A stretch of DNA of 41,297 nt, from positions 1 through 41,297 of the forward strand of contig JALOPI010000035.1 of assembly GCA_025453975.1 (NCBI GenBank). The letters are read 5' to 3'. Shown piece after piece: positions 34,386 to 41,297 of this stretch. How positions within the stretch are numbered: the first letter of the stretch is position 1; each line of letters begins with the position of its first letter. The notes below the pieces were generated by a model. That model was not told the DNA's origin. It searched no databases and worked only from the letters and a program-made list of their open reading frames with translations. Source of the stretch: Syntrophobacteraceae bacterium (GTDB lineage: Bacteria; Desulfobacterota; Syntrophobacteria; Syntrophobacterales; Syntrophobacteraceae). Position numbers and translations under genes: made by a program.

Positions 34386-35003
34386 TCACGCCCCTCCGGC
34401 GACCCACTCCCGGAGCCGCGCCAGCAGCTCTTCGCGGCCCATGCGCGTGGTCGCTGAAAACAGCACCATCCCGGATGGCTCCACCCCAAGACTGGCCGCG
34501 GCGCGCGCCCGGTGCGAGACTCTCCGGTTGGAGCTGATCTTGTCGGCCTTGGTGAGCACCGGCACGACGGGGATCCCCCGGTCTCGGCACCAGTGCCACA
34601 GCTGCAGATCCTCGGGCGTCGGCGGGTGCCGGATGTCCATGATGTGCACGAGCCCCCGCAGGACGGAGCGCGTCGTGAGGTAAGACTCGACCATGGGTCC
34701 CCACTGGGACCGAACGCTCTCCGACACCTTGGCGTACCCGTACCCGGGAAGATCCACCAGGCCGAAGGCCCCGTTGATCAGGAAGAAATTGAGGGTCTGG
34801 GTCAGCCCCGGCGTCTGGCTGACGCGGACCAGCTTCTTCCTCTGGACGAGGCAGTTGATGAGGGAGGACTTGCCCACGTTGGACCGGCCCGCGAAGGCCA
34901 CCTCGGGGCCCTCCTCGGCGGGGTAGTGCCCGGGGCGGACAGCCGATTTGACGAATTCCGCCGTCCGAATGACGAGAGGCTCGCTCATGGCATGCTCGCT
35001 CAT
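34386..35003 (-). CDS. engB: GTPase EngB (YihA/YsxC)
   Basis: 205 residues. The ATG at 35003 overlaps the aminotransferase stop (ATGA, 35000-35003), favouring this start over ATG 34988. GRSNVGKSSLIN (G1), TPGLTQTLNFF, DLPGYGYAKV (G3), LTKADK (G4) and FSATTRMG (G5) identify the ribosome-biogenesis GTPase needed for late 50S assembly. The arrangement is a small GTPase of normal length in the middle of a long minus-strand run. Confidence 0.95.
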   Translation of the reverse strand: MSEHAMSEPLVIRTAEFVKSAVRPGHYPAEEGPEVAFAGRSNVGKSSLINCLVQRKKLVRVSQTPGLTQTLNFFLINGAFGLVDLPGYGYAKVSESVRSQWGPMVESYLTTRSVLRGLVHIMDIRHPPTPEDLQLWHWCRDRGIPVVPVLTKADKISSNRRVSHRARAAASLGVEPSGMVLFSATTRMGREELLARLREWVAGGA

Positions 35004-36172
35004 GCCGGACGCCCGCGAAGATAGTCCTCGATCCGGTTCAGCCCCTCGGTGATGTTTTCCAGCGAGCTGGCGTAGCTGAAACGAACGTAGCCTTCGCCAT
35101 GGGGTCCGAAATCGACTCCGGGAGTGACGCCCACACGGGCCTTCTCGAGGATTTCGAAGGCGAAGCCATAGGAGTCCCGGGTGAAGCGGCCGGCATTGGC
35201 AAAGACATAGAATGCCCCCGTGGGCTCCACGGTGATCCCGAAGCCGATCTCCCGGAGCCGCCGCAGCATGAACCGCCGCCTGGCGTCATAGGTCTCGCGC
35301 ATCCGCTCCACATCGGCCCGGACCGAGTCGTCCGACAGGGCCACGCATGCCGCCGCCTGGGAGATGGAGCTGGCGGAGATGAAGAAATTCTGCAGCAGCC
35401 GCTGAATGGGCCTCACCAGGTCCCGCGGTACGACGAGGTAGCCCAGCCGCCAGCCTGTCATGGCGTACAGCTTGGAGAAGCCATTGAAAACGATGCAGTG
35501 GTCCGTGAATTCGAGCATGGAGCGCGCCTGCCCTTCGTAGACAAGCCCGTGATAGATCTCGTCGCTCAGGACCCAGGGCCCCAGCTGGGCGATCTCGGCC
35601 ATGCGGCCGGCCTCCAGGATGTTCCCCGTTGGATTGGAGGGTGAATTGACAAGGATGGCCCGGGTGCGGGGGCTCAGGGCGGCGCGGATGGGCTCGGCAC
35701 GATATTGAAACCCGTCTTCCTCGTGAACCGGGACGGGTATGGGATCGGCTTCGAGGAACCGCACGAAGTTCGGGTAACAGGCGTAACCGGGGTCGGAGAG
35801 AATGACCTCGTCGCCGCACTCCAGGATGGCGCTCAGAGCCACCAGGAAGGCCGGGGAAGTCCCCGAGGTGACCAGCACCTGGTCGGGCTCCAGATTCCCA
35901 ATACCATAGACTTCGCGATAGTGGCGGCAGATCCCCTCCCTCAGCTCGGGAGCCCCGAGGCTGTGGGTGTAGCGGGTTTCCCCCCGCCTGAGGGCTTCGA
36001 TGGCCGCGGCCTTGATGGCCTCGGGCGTATCGAAGTCCGGCTCGCCGATCTCGAGATGGATGACCGACTCCCCGGCGCGCTCCATCTCCTGGGCACGCTC
36101 GAGCACATCCATGACGATGAACGATTTGATGTCCTGAACCCTGCGGCAGATCACACGCGTTCCCCCCGCCAT
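35000..36172 (-). CDS. PLP-dependent class I/II aminotransferase
   Basis: 390 residues from ATG 36172; GTG 36154 is an alternative. IVMDVLERAQEMERAGESVIHL at the N-terminus, TSGTSPAFLVALSAI, SPSNPTGNI, LSDEIYHGLVY and the PLP-lysine motif FSKLYAMTGWRLGY define the fold-type I aspartate-aminotransferase-like subgroup. The specific amino acid is unclear; these enzymes often act on alanine, aspartate or aromatic substrates. The stop codon overlaps engB. It follows the TPR/SPOR gene by 107 bases. Confidence 0.9.
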   Translation of the reverse strand: MAGGTRVICRRVQDIKSFIVMDVLERAQEMERAGESVIHLEIGEPDFDTPEAIKAAAIEALRRGETRYTHSLGAPELREGICRHYREVYGIGNLEPDQVLVTSGTSPAFLVALSAILECGDEVILSDPGYACYPNFVRFLEADPIPVPVHEEDGFQYRAEPIRAALSPRTRAILVNSPSNPTGNILEAGRMAEIAQLGPWVLSDEIYHGLVYEGQARSMLEFTDHCIVFNGFSKLYAMTGWRLGYLVVPRDLVRPIQRLLQNFFISASSISQAAACVALSDDSVRADVERMRETYDARRRFMLRRLREIGFGITVEPTGAFYVFANAGRFTRDSYGFAFEILEKARVGVTPGVDFGPHGEGYVRFSYASSLENITEGLNRIEDYLRGRPA

Positions 36173-36279
36173 CTATCCTGCCCTGTTTTCCGCAAGCTCA
36201 CCCGTCTCACCTTCCCCGCCCGACATTTCTCCCATTCCCCGCATCCCCCTCGTCCGGGTGCTCCAGCGTCCCCGCCCCA

Positions 36280-37551
36280 TCACGGTCGGCTTCTCACCCT
36301 GAGGACCACGGGCTTGAGCCGCTCCGTTCTCTCGATCTCGGCAGCCAGGGCCGCTGCGGTACTGGAATCCTCGATCTGCCGGATCTGGACACTGTACATG
36401 GAGCCCAGGGTCTGGTGGGGAAGCGTTCGGATCACCGCCTCGTAGCCCGTCTCTCTCAACCGTTCCTGGGTGCGCTCCGCATTGGCCCTGTCGCGGAAGG
36501 TTCCCACCTGCACGATGTATTGATGCGTGTCCGAAGCCTGTCTGCCGTCAGGGTCCGTCGTCCCGGTGGTCGCAGCCGCCGGCGACGCGGGCACGGCAGC
36601 CGCCGGTGTAGGCTCGGCCACGGGAGCGGCCGTGGCTCCCGTATCGAAATCCCCCCCGGCCCGCTCGGGTCGGCTCGCCGCCGCGCCCGCTCCCGAACGT
36701 GGCGGCTCTCGCTCGGGCACCACCTCGAATGCCGGAGCACGGTCAACCGCATCCGCCATGAGCCCCCGGGGCTTGCTCCCCGTCACCACGCCCTGCATCC
36801 GATCCAGGTAGCTTCGAGCCTCGGATGCCATGGTCGAATAGGGTGAGACCTTGATGACCCGGCTCAGGGAGGCCATGGCGCGCTCGATGTCCCCCACGTT
36901 GTAGGAGAGAATCCCATAGCGCAGCTGCGCCTCCAGAATGCTGGGATTCAGCCTGATGGCTTCCCCGTAGGCCGCTCTCGCCTCGTCGATGCGCTGCAGT
37001 CGCTCCAGCGCCAGACCCATGCGAAAATGAGCCACGCCGTAGTTCGGCTCGAGCCTCACGGCCTGCTGATACTGCTTGAGGGCCTCCTCCGTCATGCCCT
37101 GTTTCTCGTAGACCCGCCCCAAATTGTAGAAGGCATAATGGGGGCTGATATAGGCGGGATTGGAGAGGGCCTTCTTGAAATTCTCCTCCGCCTTCTGCAG
37201 GCTCCCGTGCTGAGCGTAATGAGCCCCCAGGCTGTTGTAGGCCTCGGAGTAATCGGGCTTCAGCTCGATGGCTTTCTGATAGTGCTCCACCGCTTTCTCG
37301 GGGATACCCCGCTGATCGTAGGCGACCCCGAGCAGGTAATGGACCTTGGGGTCCCTCGGCCGCTTCCTCTCCGCGGCCATCAGGACCTTGATGGACAGCC
37401 CCAGCTCTCCCCCGGCCAGGTACTTCTCCCCGATCTCCGTCAATCTCTCTCCGCTGTGCCGCAGCATGGGATCCGGATCGGTGTGGGCACAGGCCGTCAG
37501 AGCGAGAGCCAAAAGCAGGGCCGAAGCCGCGGAGCGGGATATGTGGGTCAT
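36280..37551 (-). CDS. TPR- and SPOR-domain lipoprotein
   Basis: 423 residues from ATG 37551, which shares its A with the TGA of hisG. Lipobox LTAC (Cys21) follows a hydrophobic segment. Tetratricopeptide repeats run from about 69 to 240 (VHYLLGVAYDQRGIPEKAVEHY and similar units). An Ala/Pro-rich linker (about 280-335) leads to a SPOR domain (YIVQVGTFRDRANAERTQERL to the end), which binds denuded peptidoglycan. The TPR part resembles PilF/PilW pilotin-type proteins, so a role in secretin or pilus assembly or in cell-wall division sites is possible. It is an odd partner for a histidine gene. Confidence 0.87.
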   Translation of the reverse strand: MTHISRSAASALLLALALTACAHTDPDPMLRHSGERLTEIGEKYLAGGELGLSIKVLMAAERKRPRDPKVHYLLGVAYDQRGIPEKAVEHYQKAIELKPDYSEAYNSLGAHYAQHGSLQKAEENFKKALSNPAYISPHYAFYNLGRVYEKQGMTEEALKQYQQAVRLEPNYGVAHFRMGLALERLQRIDEARAAYGEAIRLNPSILEAQLRYGILSYNVGDIERAMASLSRVIKVSPYSTMASEARSYLDRMQGVVTGSKPRGLMADAVDRAPAFEVVPEREPPRSGAGAAASRPERAGGDFDTGATAAPVAEPTPAAAVPASPAAATTGTTDPDGRQASDTHQYIVQVGTFRDRANAERTQERLRETGYEAVIRTLPHQTLGSMYSVQIRQIEDSSTAAALAAEIERTERLKPVVLRVRSRP

Positions 37552-38423
37552 CAGATCACCTTATTCAGAGAATATTCGATGATGCCTTCAGCCCCTCGCT
37601 TGATCAGCCGAGGGATCAGCTCCCGGACGATCCTTCTCGAGACCACCGTTTCCACGGACAGCCAGTCGCTTTTGTATAAATGCGCGATGGTGGGCGCGTT
37701 CAAGCTGGGAAGAAGCTCCATGACCTCGTTGAGCCGCGGCTCCGGAACATTCATCTTGATCACCACCAGGTCCTCGGCCCGAAGGGCTCCCTGGAGCAGC
37801 AGGGACATCTGCTCGATCTTATCGCGCTTCCACGGGTCCTCCCATGAACGGCGGTTGGCGATGAGCTGGGTGTTGGACTGCATGAGCTCCTTGACGATCC
37901 GGAGGCCGTTGGCCCGCATGGTGGCTCCCGTTTCCGTGACCTCCACGATGGCGTCGCAGAGTCCCGCAATCACCTTGGCTTCGGTGGCCCCCCAGGAGAA
38001 TTCCACCTCCACATCCACCCCTTCCGCGGCAAAATAGCGCTGGGTGAAGTTGACCAGCTCCGTGGCGATCTTCCTGCCCTGGAGATCCCTGAGATCCTGG
38101 ACCGGCGAATCGAACGGCACGGCCAGAACCCATCGGGCTGGACGCTGGCTCACCTTGGAGTAAACGAGGTCCGCCACCACCACCACGTCGGAGTCGTTCT
38201 CCATGATCCAGTCCTTGCCGGTGAGGCCGGCATCGAAGGTGCCATTGGCCACGTAGCGGGACATTTCCTGGGCGCGGCAGATGGAGCAGCTGATGTCCGG
38301 ATCGTTGATCTCCGGAAAGTAGTTGCGGTCGGACAGGGAAATGCGCCACCCGGACTGGGCGAACAGACGCAGTGTCGATTCCTGAAGACTGCCTTTGGGG
38401 ATGCCCAAAACAAGCTGTGTCAC
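37551..38423 (-). CDS. hisG: ATP phosphoribosyltransferase, long form
   Basis: 290 residues from GTG 38423, with GGGAGG 10 bases upstream and a GTGA overlap with his[14 protein letters not shown] (PRPP-loop start), [34 protein letters not shown] and a C-terminal regulatory domain of about 75 residues identify the long, histidine-inhibited HisG, which does not need HisZ. It catalyses the first step of histidine synthesis. Confidence 0.96.
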   Translation of the reverse strand: MTQLVLGIPKGSLQESTLRLFAQSGWRISLSDRNYFPEINDPDISCSICRAQEMSRYVANGTFDAGLTGKDWIMENDSDVVVVADLVYSKVSQRPARWVLAVPFDSPVQDLRDLQGRKIATELVNFTQRYFAAEGVDVEVEFSWGATEAKVIAGLCDAIVEVTETGATMRANGLRIVKELMQSNTQLIANRRSWEDPWKRDKIEQMSLLLQGALRAEDLVVIKMNVPEPRLNEVMELLPSLNAPTIAHLYKSDWLSVETVVSRRIVRELIPRLIKRGAEGIIEYSLNKVI

Positions 38424-38800
38424 TTTCTGTAAACCTCCCTGGGGTCGAAAACGGGCTGCCCGATGGTTTCCAGCCGCCCATCCGCAAGTCGTCTGTGGAA
38501 GCAGGTCTCGTAACCGGTGTGGCAGGCGGCGCCTCCCACCTGCTCCACCTGGAGCAAAACCGTGTCCTCGTCGCAATCGATGTAGATCTCGCGAACCAGC
38601 TGCACGTTGCCGGATTCCTCTCCCTTGAGCCACAGCTTCTTCCGGGAGCGGCTCCAGTACGTCGCCTTGCCGGTTTCAAGGGTCCTTTCCCACGCCAGCT
38701 CGTTCATGTAAGCCAGCATGAGAACCCTGCCACTGGCCGCACTCTGGACAATCACAGGTACTAGCCCGTTTTCTTTACTGAAATCAGGTTTCAATGTCAA
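38420..38800 (-). CDS. hisI: Phosphoribosyl-AMP cyclohydrolase
   Basis: 126 residues from TTG 38800; TTG 38794 lies 8 bases after AGGGAG and may be the true start. [36 protein letters not shown] and the metal site [13 protein letters not shown], plus [10 protein letters not shown], match stand-alone HisI without the HisE pyrophosphohydrolase. It opens the purine ring of PR-AMP in histidine synthesis. A TTG start with no ATG or GTG available is notable. Confidence 0.94.
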   Translation of the reverse strand: MTLKPDFSKENGLVPVIVQSAASGRVLMLAYMNELAWERTLETGKATYWSRSRKKLWLKGEESGNVQLVREIYIDCDEDTVLLQVEQVGGAACHTGYETCFHRRLADGRLETIGQPVFDPREVYRK

Positions 38801-38878
38801 CTCTCCCTTCCTCCTCCGTCCTCTTCCAGGGATGCCCGTTCAGCCCTTCGGCCGCATTCCCAAAGGTCCAGACCGCAC

Positions 38879-39940
38879 TCACGTCCCGGGCCGGTCCCCG
38901 CCCGCCGGAAGACACGACGCCCCGGCCACGAGCTGCCCACAGGCGGCGCCGATGTCGGCCCCGCGACTCTCCCGGATGATGACCGTCATTCCGGCCTTGA
39001 GGAGGACTTCCTGAAAATCCAGGACCCGGGCGTCGGAAGGTCTTCCGAAGGGCGCTCCTTCGTAGGGATTGAACGGCAGCAGGTTGACCTTCGAGCGCAC
39101 GGAACGGAGCAGCCTCACCAGCTCCCGCGCCTGCCCGGGGCTGTCGTTGACTCCGTCCAGGAGGATGTACTCGAAGGTGATTCGCTTGCGGGGCGGAGTC
39201 GGGTACTCCCGACACGCCTTCATGAGCTGCTCCAGGGAATAGACGCGGTTGATGGGCATGAGCTCGCCGCGCAGCCGGTCCTCGGCGGCGTGAAGGCTCA
39301 CGGCCAGGTTGACGGGAGTTTCATTCCCCAGGCGGAGCATCTGAGGAGCCAGACCCGCCGTGGACAGCGTGATGCGTCGGTGGGAAAAGGCCATCCCCAA
39401 GGGGTCCGTCAGGATGTGGATGGCGCGCACCACCGCTTCATAGTTGGCCAGAGGCTCCCCCATTCCCATGAAGACGAGGTTCGTGATACGCCCCGCAGCT
39501 CCCAGCTGCTCCTGGGCTCGGGCCACCTGGTCCACGATCTCGGCCGTCGCGAGGCTGCGCCGGAGCCCCATGGCCCCCGTCAGGCAAAACCTGCAGCCCA
39601 GGGCGCATCCCACCTGGCTCGATAGGCACAGGGTCTGGCGCGGTGGATCGGGGATCAGCACCGACTCGATGCACAGGCCGTCCCGCAGCTCGAAGAGAAG
39701 CTTCCGGGTGCCGTCGGCGGCCTCCTTCGTCTCTCGAAGCGCGATGGCATGCCGGTGCGTGCCGTGCTCCAGCTGGAGCCGAAACATCTTGCTCAGGTCG
39801 CTGCACTCCCCCCAGTCGCGGATACGCCTTCCGTAAATGTTCTGGAAGACCTGCCGCGCCCGGAACCGTCGCTCCCCGATGGATTCCACCCAGCGCTCCA
39901 GGTCGGGCAGGGTGTAGTCTTGAATGAAGATTCTTTCCAC
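38879..39940 (-). CDS. rlmN: 23S rRNA/tRNA adenine-C2 methyltransferase RlmN
   Basis: 353 residues from GTG 39940, 8 bases after the deacetylase-family stop. The open frame continues far upstream but only as its shadow. The N-terminal helical domain (YTLPDLERWVESIGERRFRARQVFQNIY), the radical SAM site CALGCRFCLTGAMG (CxxxCxxC), VFMGMGEPLANY, STAGLAPQM and the late Cys in GAACGQL are diagnostic. It makes m2A2503 in 23S rRNA and m2A37 in tRNAs. It is coupled to the gene before it and 78 bases ahead of hisI. Confidence 0.95.
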   Translation of the reverse strand: MERIFIQDYTLPDLERWVESIGERRFRARQVFQNIYGRRIRDWGECSDLSKMFRLQLEHGTHRHAIALRETKEAADGTRKLLFELRDGLCIESVLIPDPPRQTLCLSSQVGCALGCRFCLTGAMGLRRSLATAEIVDQVARAQEQLGAAGRITNLVFMGMGEPLANYEAVVRAIHILTDPLGMAFSHRRITLSTAGLAPQMLRLGNETPVNLAVSLHAAEDRLRGELMPINRVYSLEQLMKACREYPTPPRKRITFEYILLDGVNDSPGQARELVRLLRSVRSKVNLLPFNPYEGAPFGRPSDARVLDFQEVLLKAGMTVIIRESRGADIGAACGQLVAGASCLPAGGDRPGT

Positions 39941-39948
39941 TCGACAGC

Positions 39949-41265
39949 CTATCCCTTGCGGGCCATGTACTGACCGCCGGCACGGTCCTGAAGGAAGATG
40001 TGACTGTAGGTGCGCGCATCGGCGGCGTCGAGCCACCGATATCCCAGTCTGCGGCAGTCCCTGCAAGCCTTTCTGGGGATGTGCACACCATAAAGATGGT
40101 AACCCGTGTCCGCCCTGGAATCCATGGCCAGGACCCCCGCGCAATCGCCGCACACCCGCAGCTTCTCGCGGCGCACCTCGGTGATGTGATCCGTATCGTA
40201 AAAGATGCGCAGCTCTCGATGAGCAAACTCCTGACTGTCCATGAGCTGCTCCCTCCATTGAGGGATCTTCCGTCTTCTTTCCAGCAGACCCCGGGACATC
40301 TCTTCGATGTAGCGGGTCGTGTCGCTGGTCTGGCGGATCCTCTCCGCATGGTAGTCCGGCTCGCGCACCCCCTGGAAGTCCAGGCCCGCCATGGCCATGA
40401 TGATCCCCACGTTGACGTAGGGGAGCGCCGCCTCGATGGAGTATCCACCCTCCAGCACGGCGATGTCGGGCTTCAGTCGACGGGTCAGCTCCGCATACCC
40501 CTGGGCCGAGAAGCACATGTTGGTGATGGGATCGCTGTAGTGGTTGTCCTGCCCCGCGGAGTTCACCACCAGGTCGGGCTTGAACTCCTGGAGAATGGGC
40601 AGAACCACCTCGTCCAGCACGTAGAGAAAGCCTTCCTCGGAGGTCCTCGGAGGAAGGGGAATGTTCACCGTGGATCCCAGTGCCGTCGGCCCGCCCATCT
40701 CGTTCTCGAATCCCGACCCGGGGTACAGGGTACGGCCATCCTGGTGCATCGAGATGAAGAGAGTGTCGGGGTCATGCCAGTAGATGTCCTGGGTCCCGTC
40801 CCCATGGTGGCAGTCCGTGTCCACGATGGCCACCCGGCCGACTCCGTGGGCGTCCCGCAGGTACTCGATCATGACCGCTTCGATGTTGATATTGCAGAAG
40901 CCCCGGGCACCATGCACCACGCGCATGGCATGGTGCCCCGGCGGTCGGACGAGGGCGAATCCCCGGTCGATCCGCTTTTCAAGCACATGGGTGCCGATGG
41001 TCTTGGCCCCGCCGGCGCTGATCAGATGGGACTCCGTGAGCACGCTCCGCTCATCGGGCACACAGAAATGCACACGCCGGACGTCCTCGATGGTGGCCAG
41101 CTCCGGCTTGAGCTCCACAATGCCCTCGATGTCCAGGAGCCCTTCCTCGAACACCTGATCCTGGGTGTAGAGCAGCCGCTCCTGCCTTTCGGGATGAGTC
41201 GAGCTGATGGCCCAGTCGAAAGCCGGAAAAAACACCAGACCCGTTCTGTGCTTGGCCTGAAACAT
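39949..41265 (-). CDS. Histone deacetylase-family amidohydrolase with C-terminal Cys4 motif
   Basis: 438 residues from ATG 41265 (GAGGA 9 bases upstream). The arginase/deacetylase fold covers residues 1 to about 320, with RPPGHHA, IVDTDCHHGDGTQD (Zn ligands and His pair), SAGQDNHYSDP and LEGGYS. Bacterial relatives include AcuC (acetyl-CoA synthetase deacetylase) and acetylpolyamine amidohydrolases. Beyond the catalytic domain is a linker of charged helices and a putative zinc ribbon: CGDC (372-375) and CRDC (401-404). Substrate is unknown. rlmN follows after 8 bases. Confidence 0.9.
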   Translation of the reverse strand: MFQAKHRTGLVFFPAFDWAISSTHPERQERLLYTQDQVFEEGLLDIEGIVELKPELATIEDVRRVHFCVPDERSVLTESHLISAGGAKTIGTHVLEKRIDRGFALVRPPGHHAMRVVHGARGFCNINIEAVMIEYLRDAHGVGRVAIVDTDCHHGDGTQDIYWHDPDTLFISMHQDGRTLYPGSGFENEMGGPTALGSTVNIPLPPRTSEEGFLYVLDEVVLPILQEFKPDLVVNSAGQDNHYSDPITNMCFSAQGYAELTRRLKPDIAVLEGGYSIEAALPYVNVGIIMAMAGLDFQGVREPDYHAERIRQTSDTTRYIEEMSRGLLERRRKIPQWREQLMDSQEFAHRELRIFYDTDHITEVRREKLRVCGDCAGVLAMDSRADTGYHLYGVHIPRKACRDCRRLGYRWLDAADARTYSHIFLQDRAGGQYMARKG

Positions 41266-41297
41266 CGCAAGGATCCTCGGATTGGAATCCCGAGCCG

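Noticed and set aside
1..41297. tRNA, rRNA, CRISPR arrays and intact insertion sequences
   Set aside because: No cloverleaf, no repeated spacer-like unit and no transposase with inverted ends was seen. A tRNAscan-SE or CRISPR finder run would settle this.

Overview
The window looks like a chromosomal segment of a GC-rich (roughly 60-65 percent by eye) Gram-negative anaerobe, most likely a Desulfobacterota (deltaproteobacterial) lineage such as the Syntrophobacteria. This is an inference. It rests on an outer-membrane TolC-type efflux protein, paired PilT/PilU retraction ATPases, a LysR regulator resembling the 'selenium metabolism-associated' group, a DUF6485-type Cys-rich protein, a PflX-type radical SAM enzyme, and a histone-deacetylase-fold enzyme with a C-terminal Cys4 tail. 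Coding density is high, many genes overlap by 1-4 bases (ATGA/GTGA junctions), and GTG/TTG starts are common. I found no tRNA, rRNA, CRISPR array or intact insertion sequence.

Layout. 1-2940 (minus): HAD phosphatase, TolC-family protein and a cyclodeaminase-type protein cut by the window edge. 3293-7473 (plus): ABC-F ATPase, then a LysR regulator overlapping an ATP-grasp gene. 7530-7620: an imperfect palindromic intergenic repeat. 7638-12363 (minus): esterase, a 5'-truncated SPFH gene, rsmA, tsaD and an orphan DUF4338 (DruA-type) gene ending 8 bp before tsaD. About 12500-12690: a hairpin-rich stretch without a gene that may be a structured RNA. 12704-13101 (plus): small membrane protein and DUF6485 protein. 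13180-15691 (minus): mtnA, gatB. 16037-17287 (plus): moeA. 17451-21179 (minus): an RfaH/UpxY-like NusG paralog with its own sigma-54-type promoter, preceded by a 982-residue helicase-exonuclease fusion (MrfA plus MrfB-like).

21404-22966 (plus): metallo-beta-lactamase-fold hydrolase and PflX-like radical SAM protein. 23112-27656 (plus): pilT (possible sigma-54 promoter), pilU, thiL, thiD. 27696-30967: patatin-like phospholipase, two alpha/beta hydrolases whose 3' ends overlap convergently, and a lipoprotein. 31390-31569: a tiny protein with a duplicated CxxCGNEA motif. 31667-41265 (minus) is a long co-directional run: histone-deacetylase-family enzyme, rlmN, hisI, hisG, TPR/SPOR lipoprotein, aminotransferase, engB, and two tandem MtaD-like amidohydrolases.

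Functional themes. Translation and tRNA/rRNA maintenance: tsaD, rsmA, gatB, rlmN, engB, ABC-F. Cofactors: moeA, thiL, thiD. Histidine synthesis: hisI, hisG. Salvage of S-adenosylmethionine by-products: mtnA plus the two deaminases. Surface functions: pilT/pilU, the NusG paralog, TolC. DNA repair: the MrfAB-like fusion. The items most worth a second look are the helicase-exonuclease fusion, the hairpin-rich RNA candidate beside the orphan DruA gene, the sigma-54-type promoter of the NusG paralog, the G-tracts in the ABC-F and rsmA genes, and the truncated SPFH gene.
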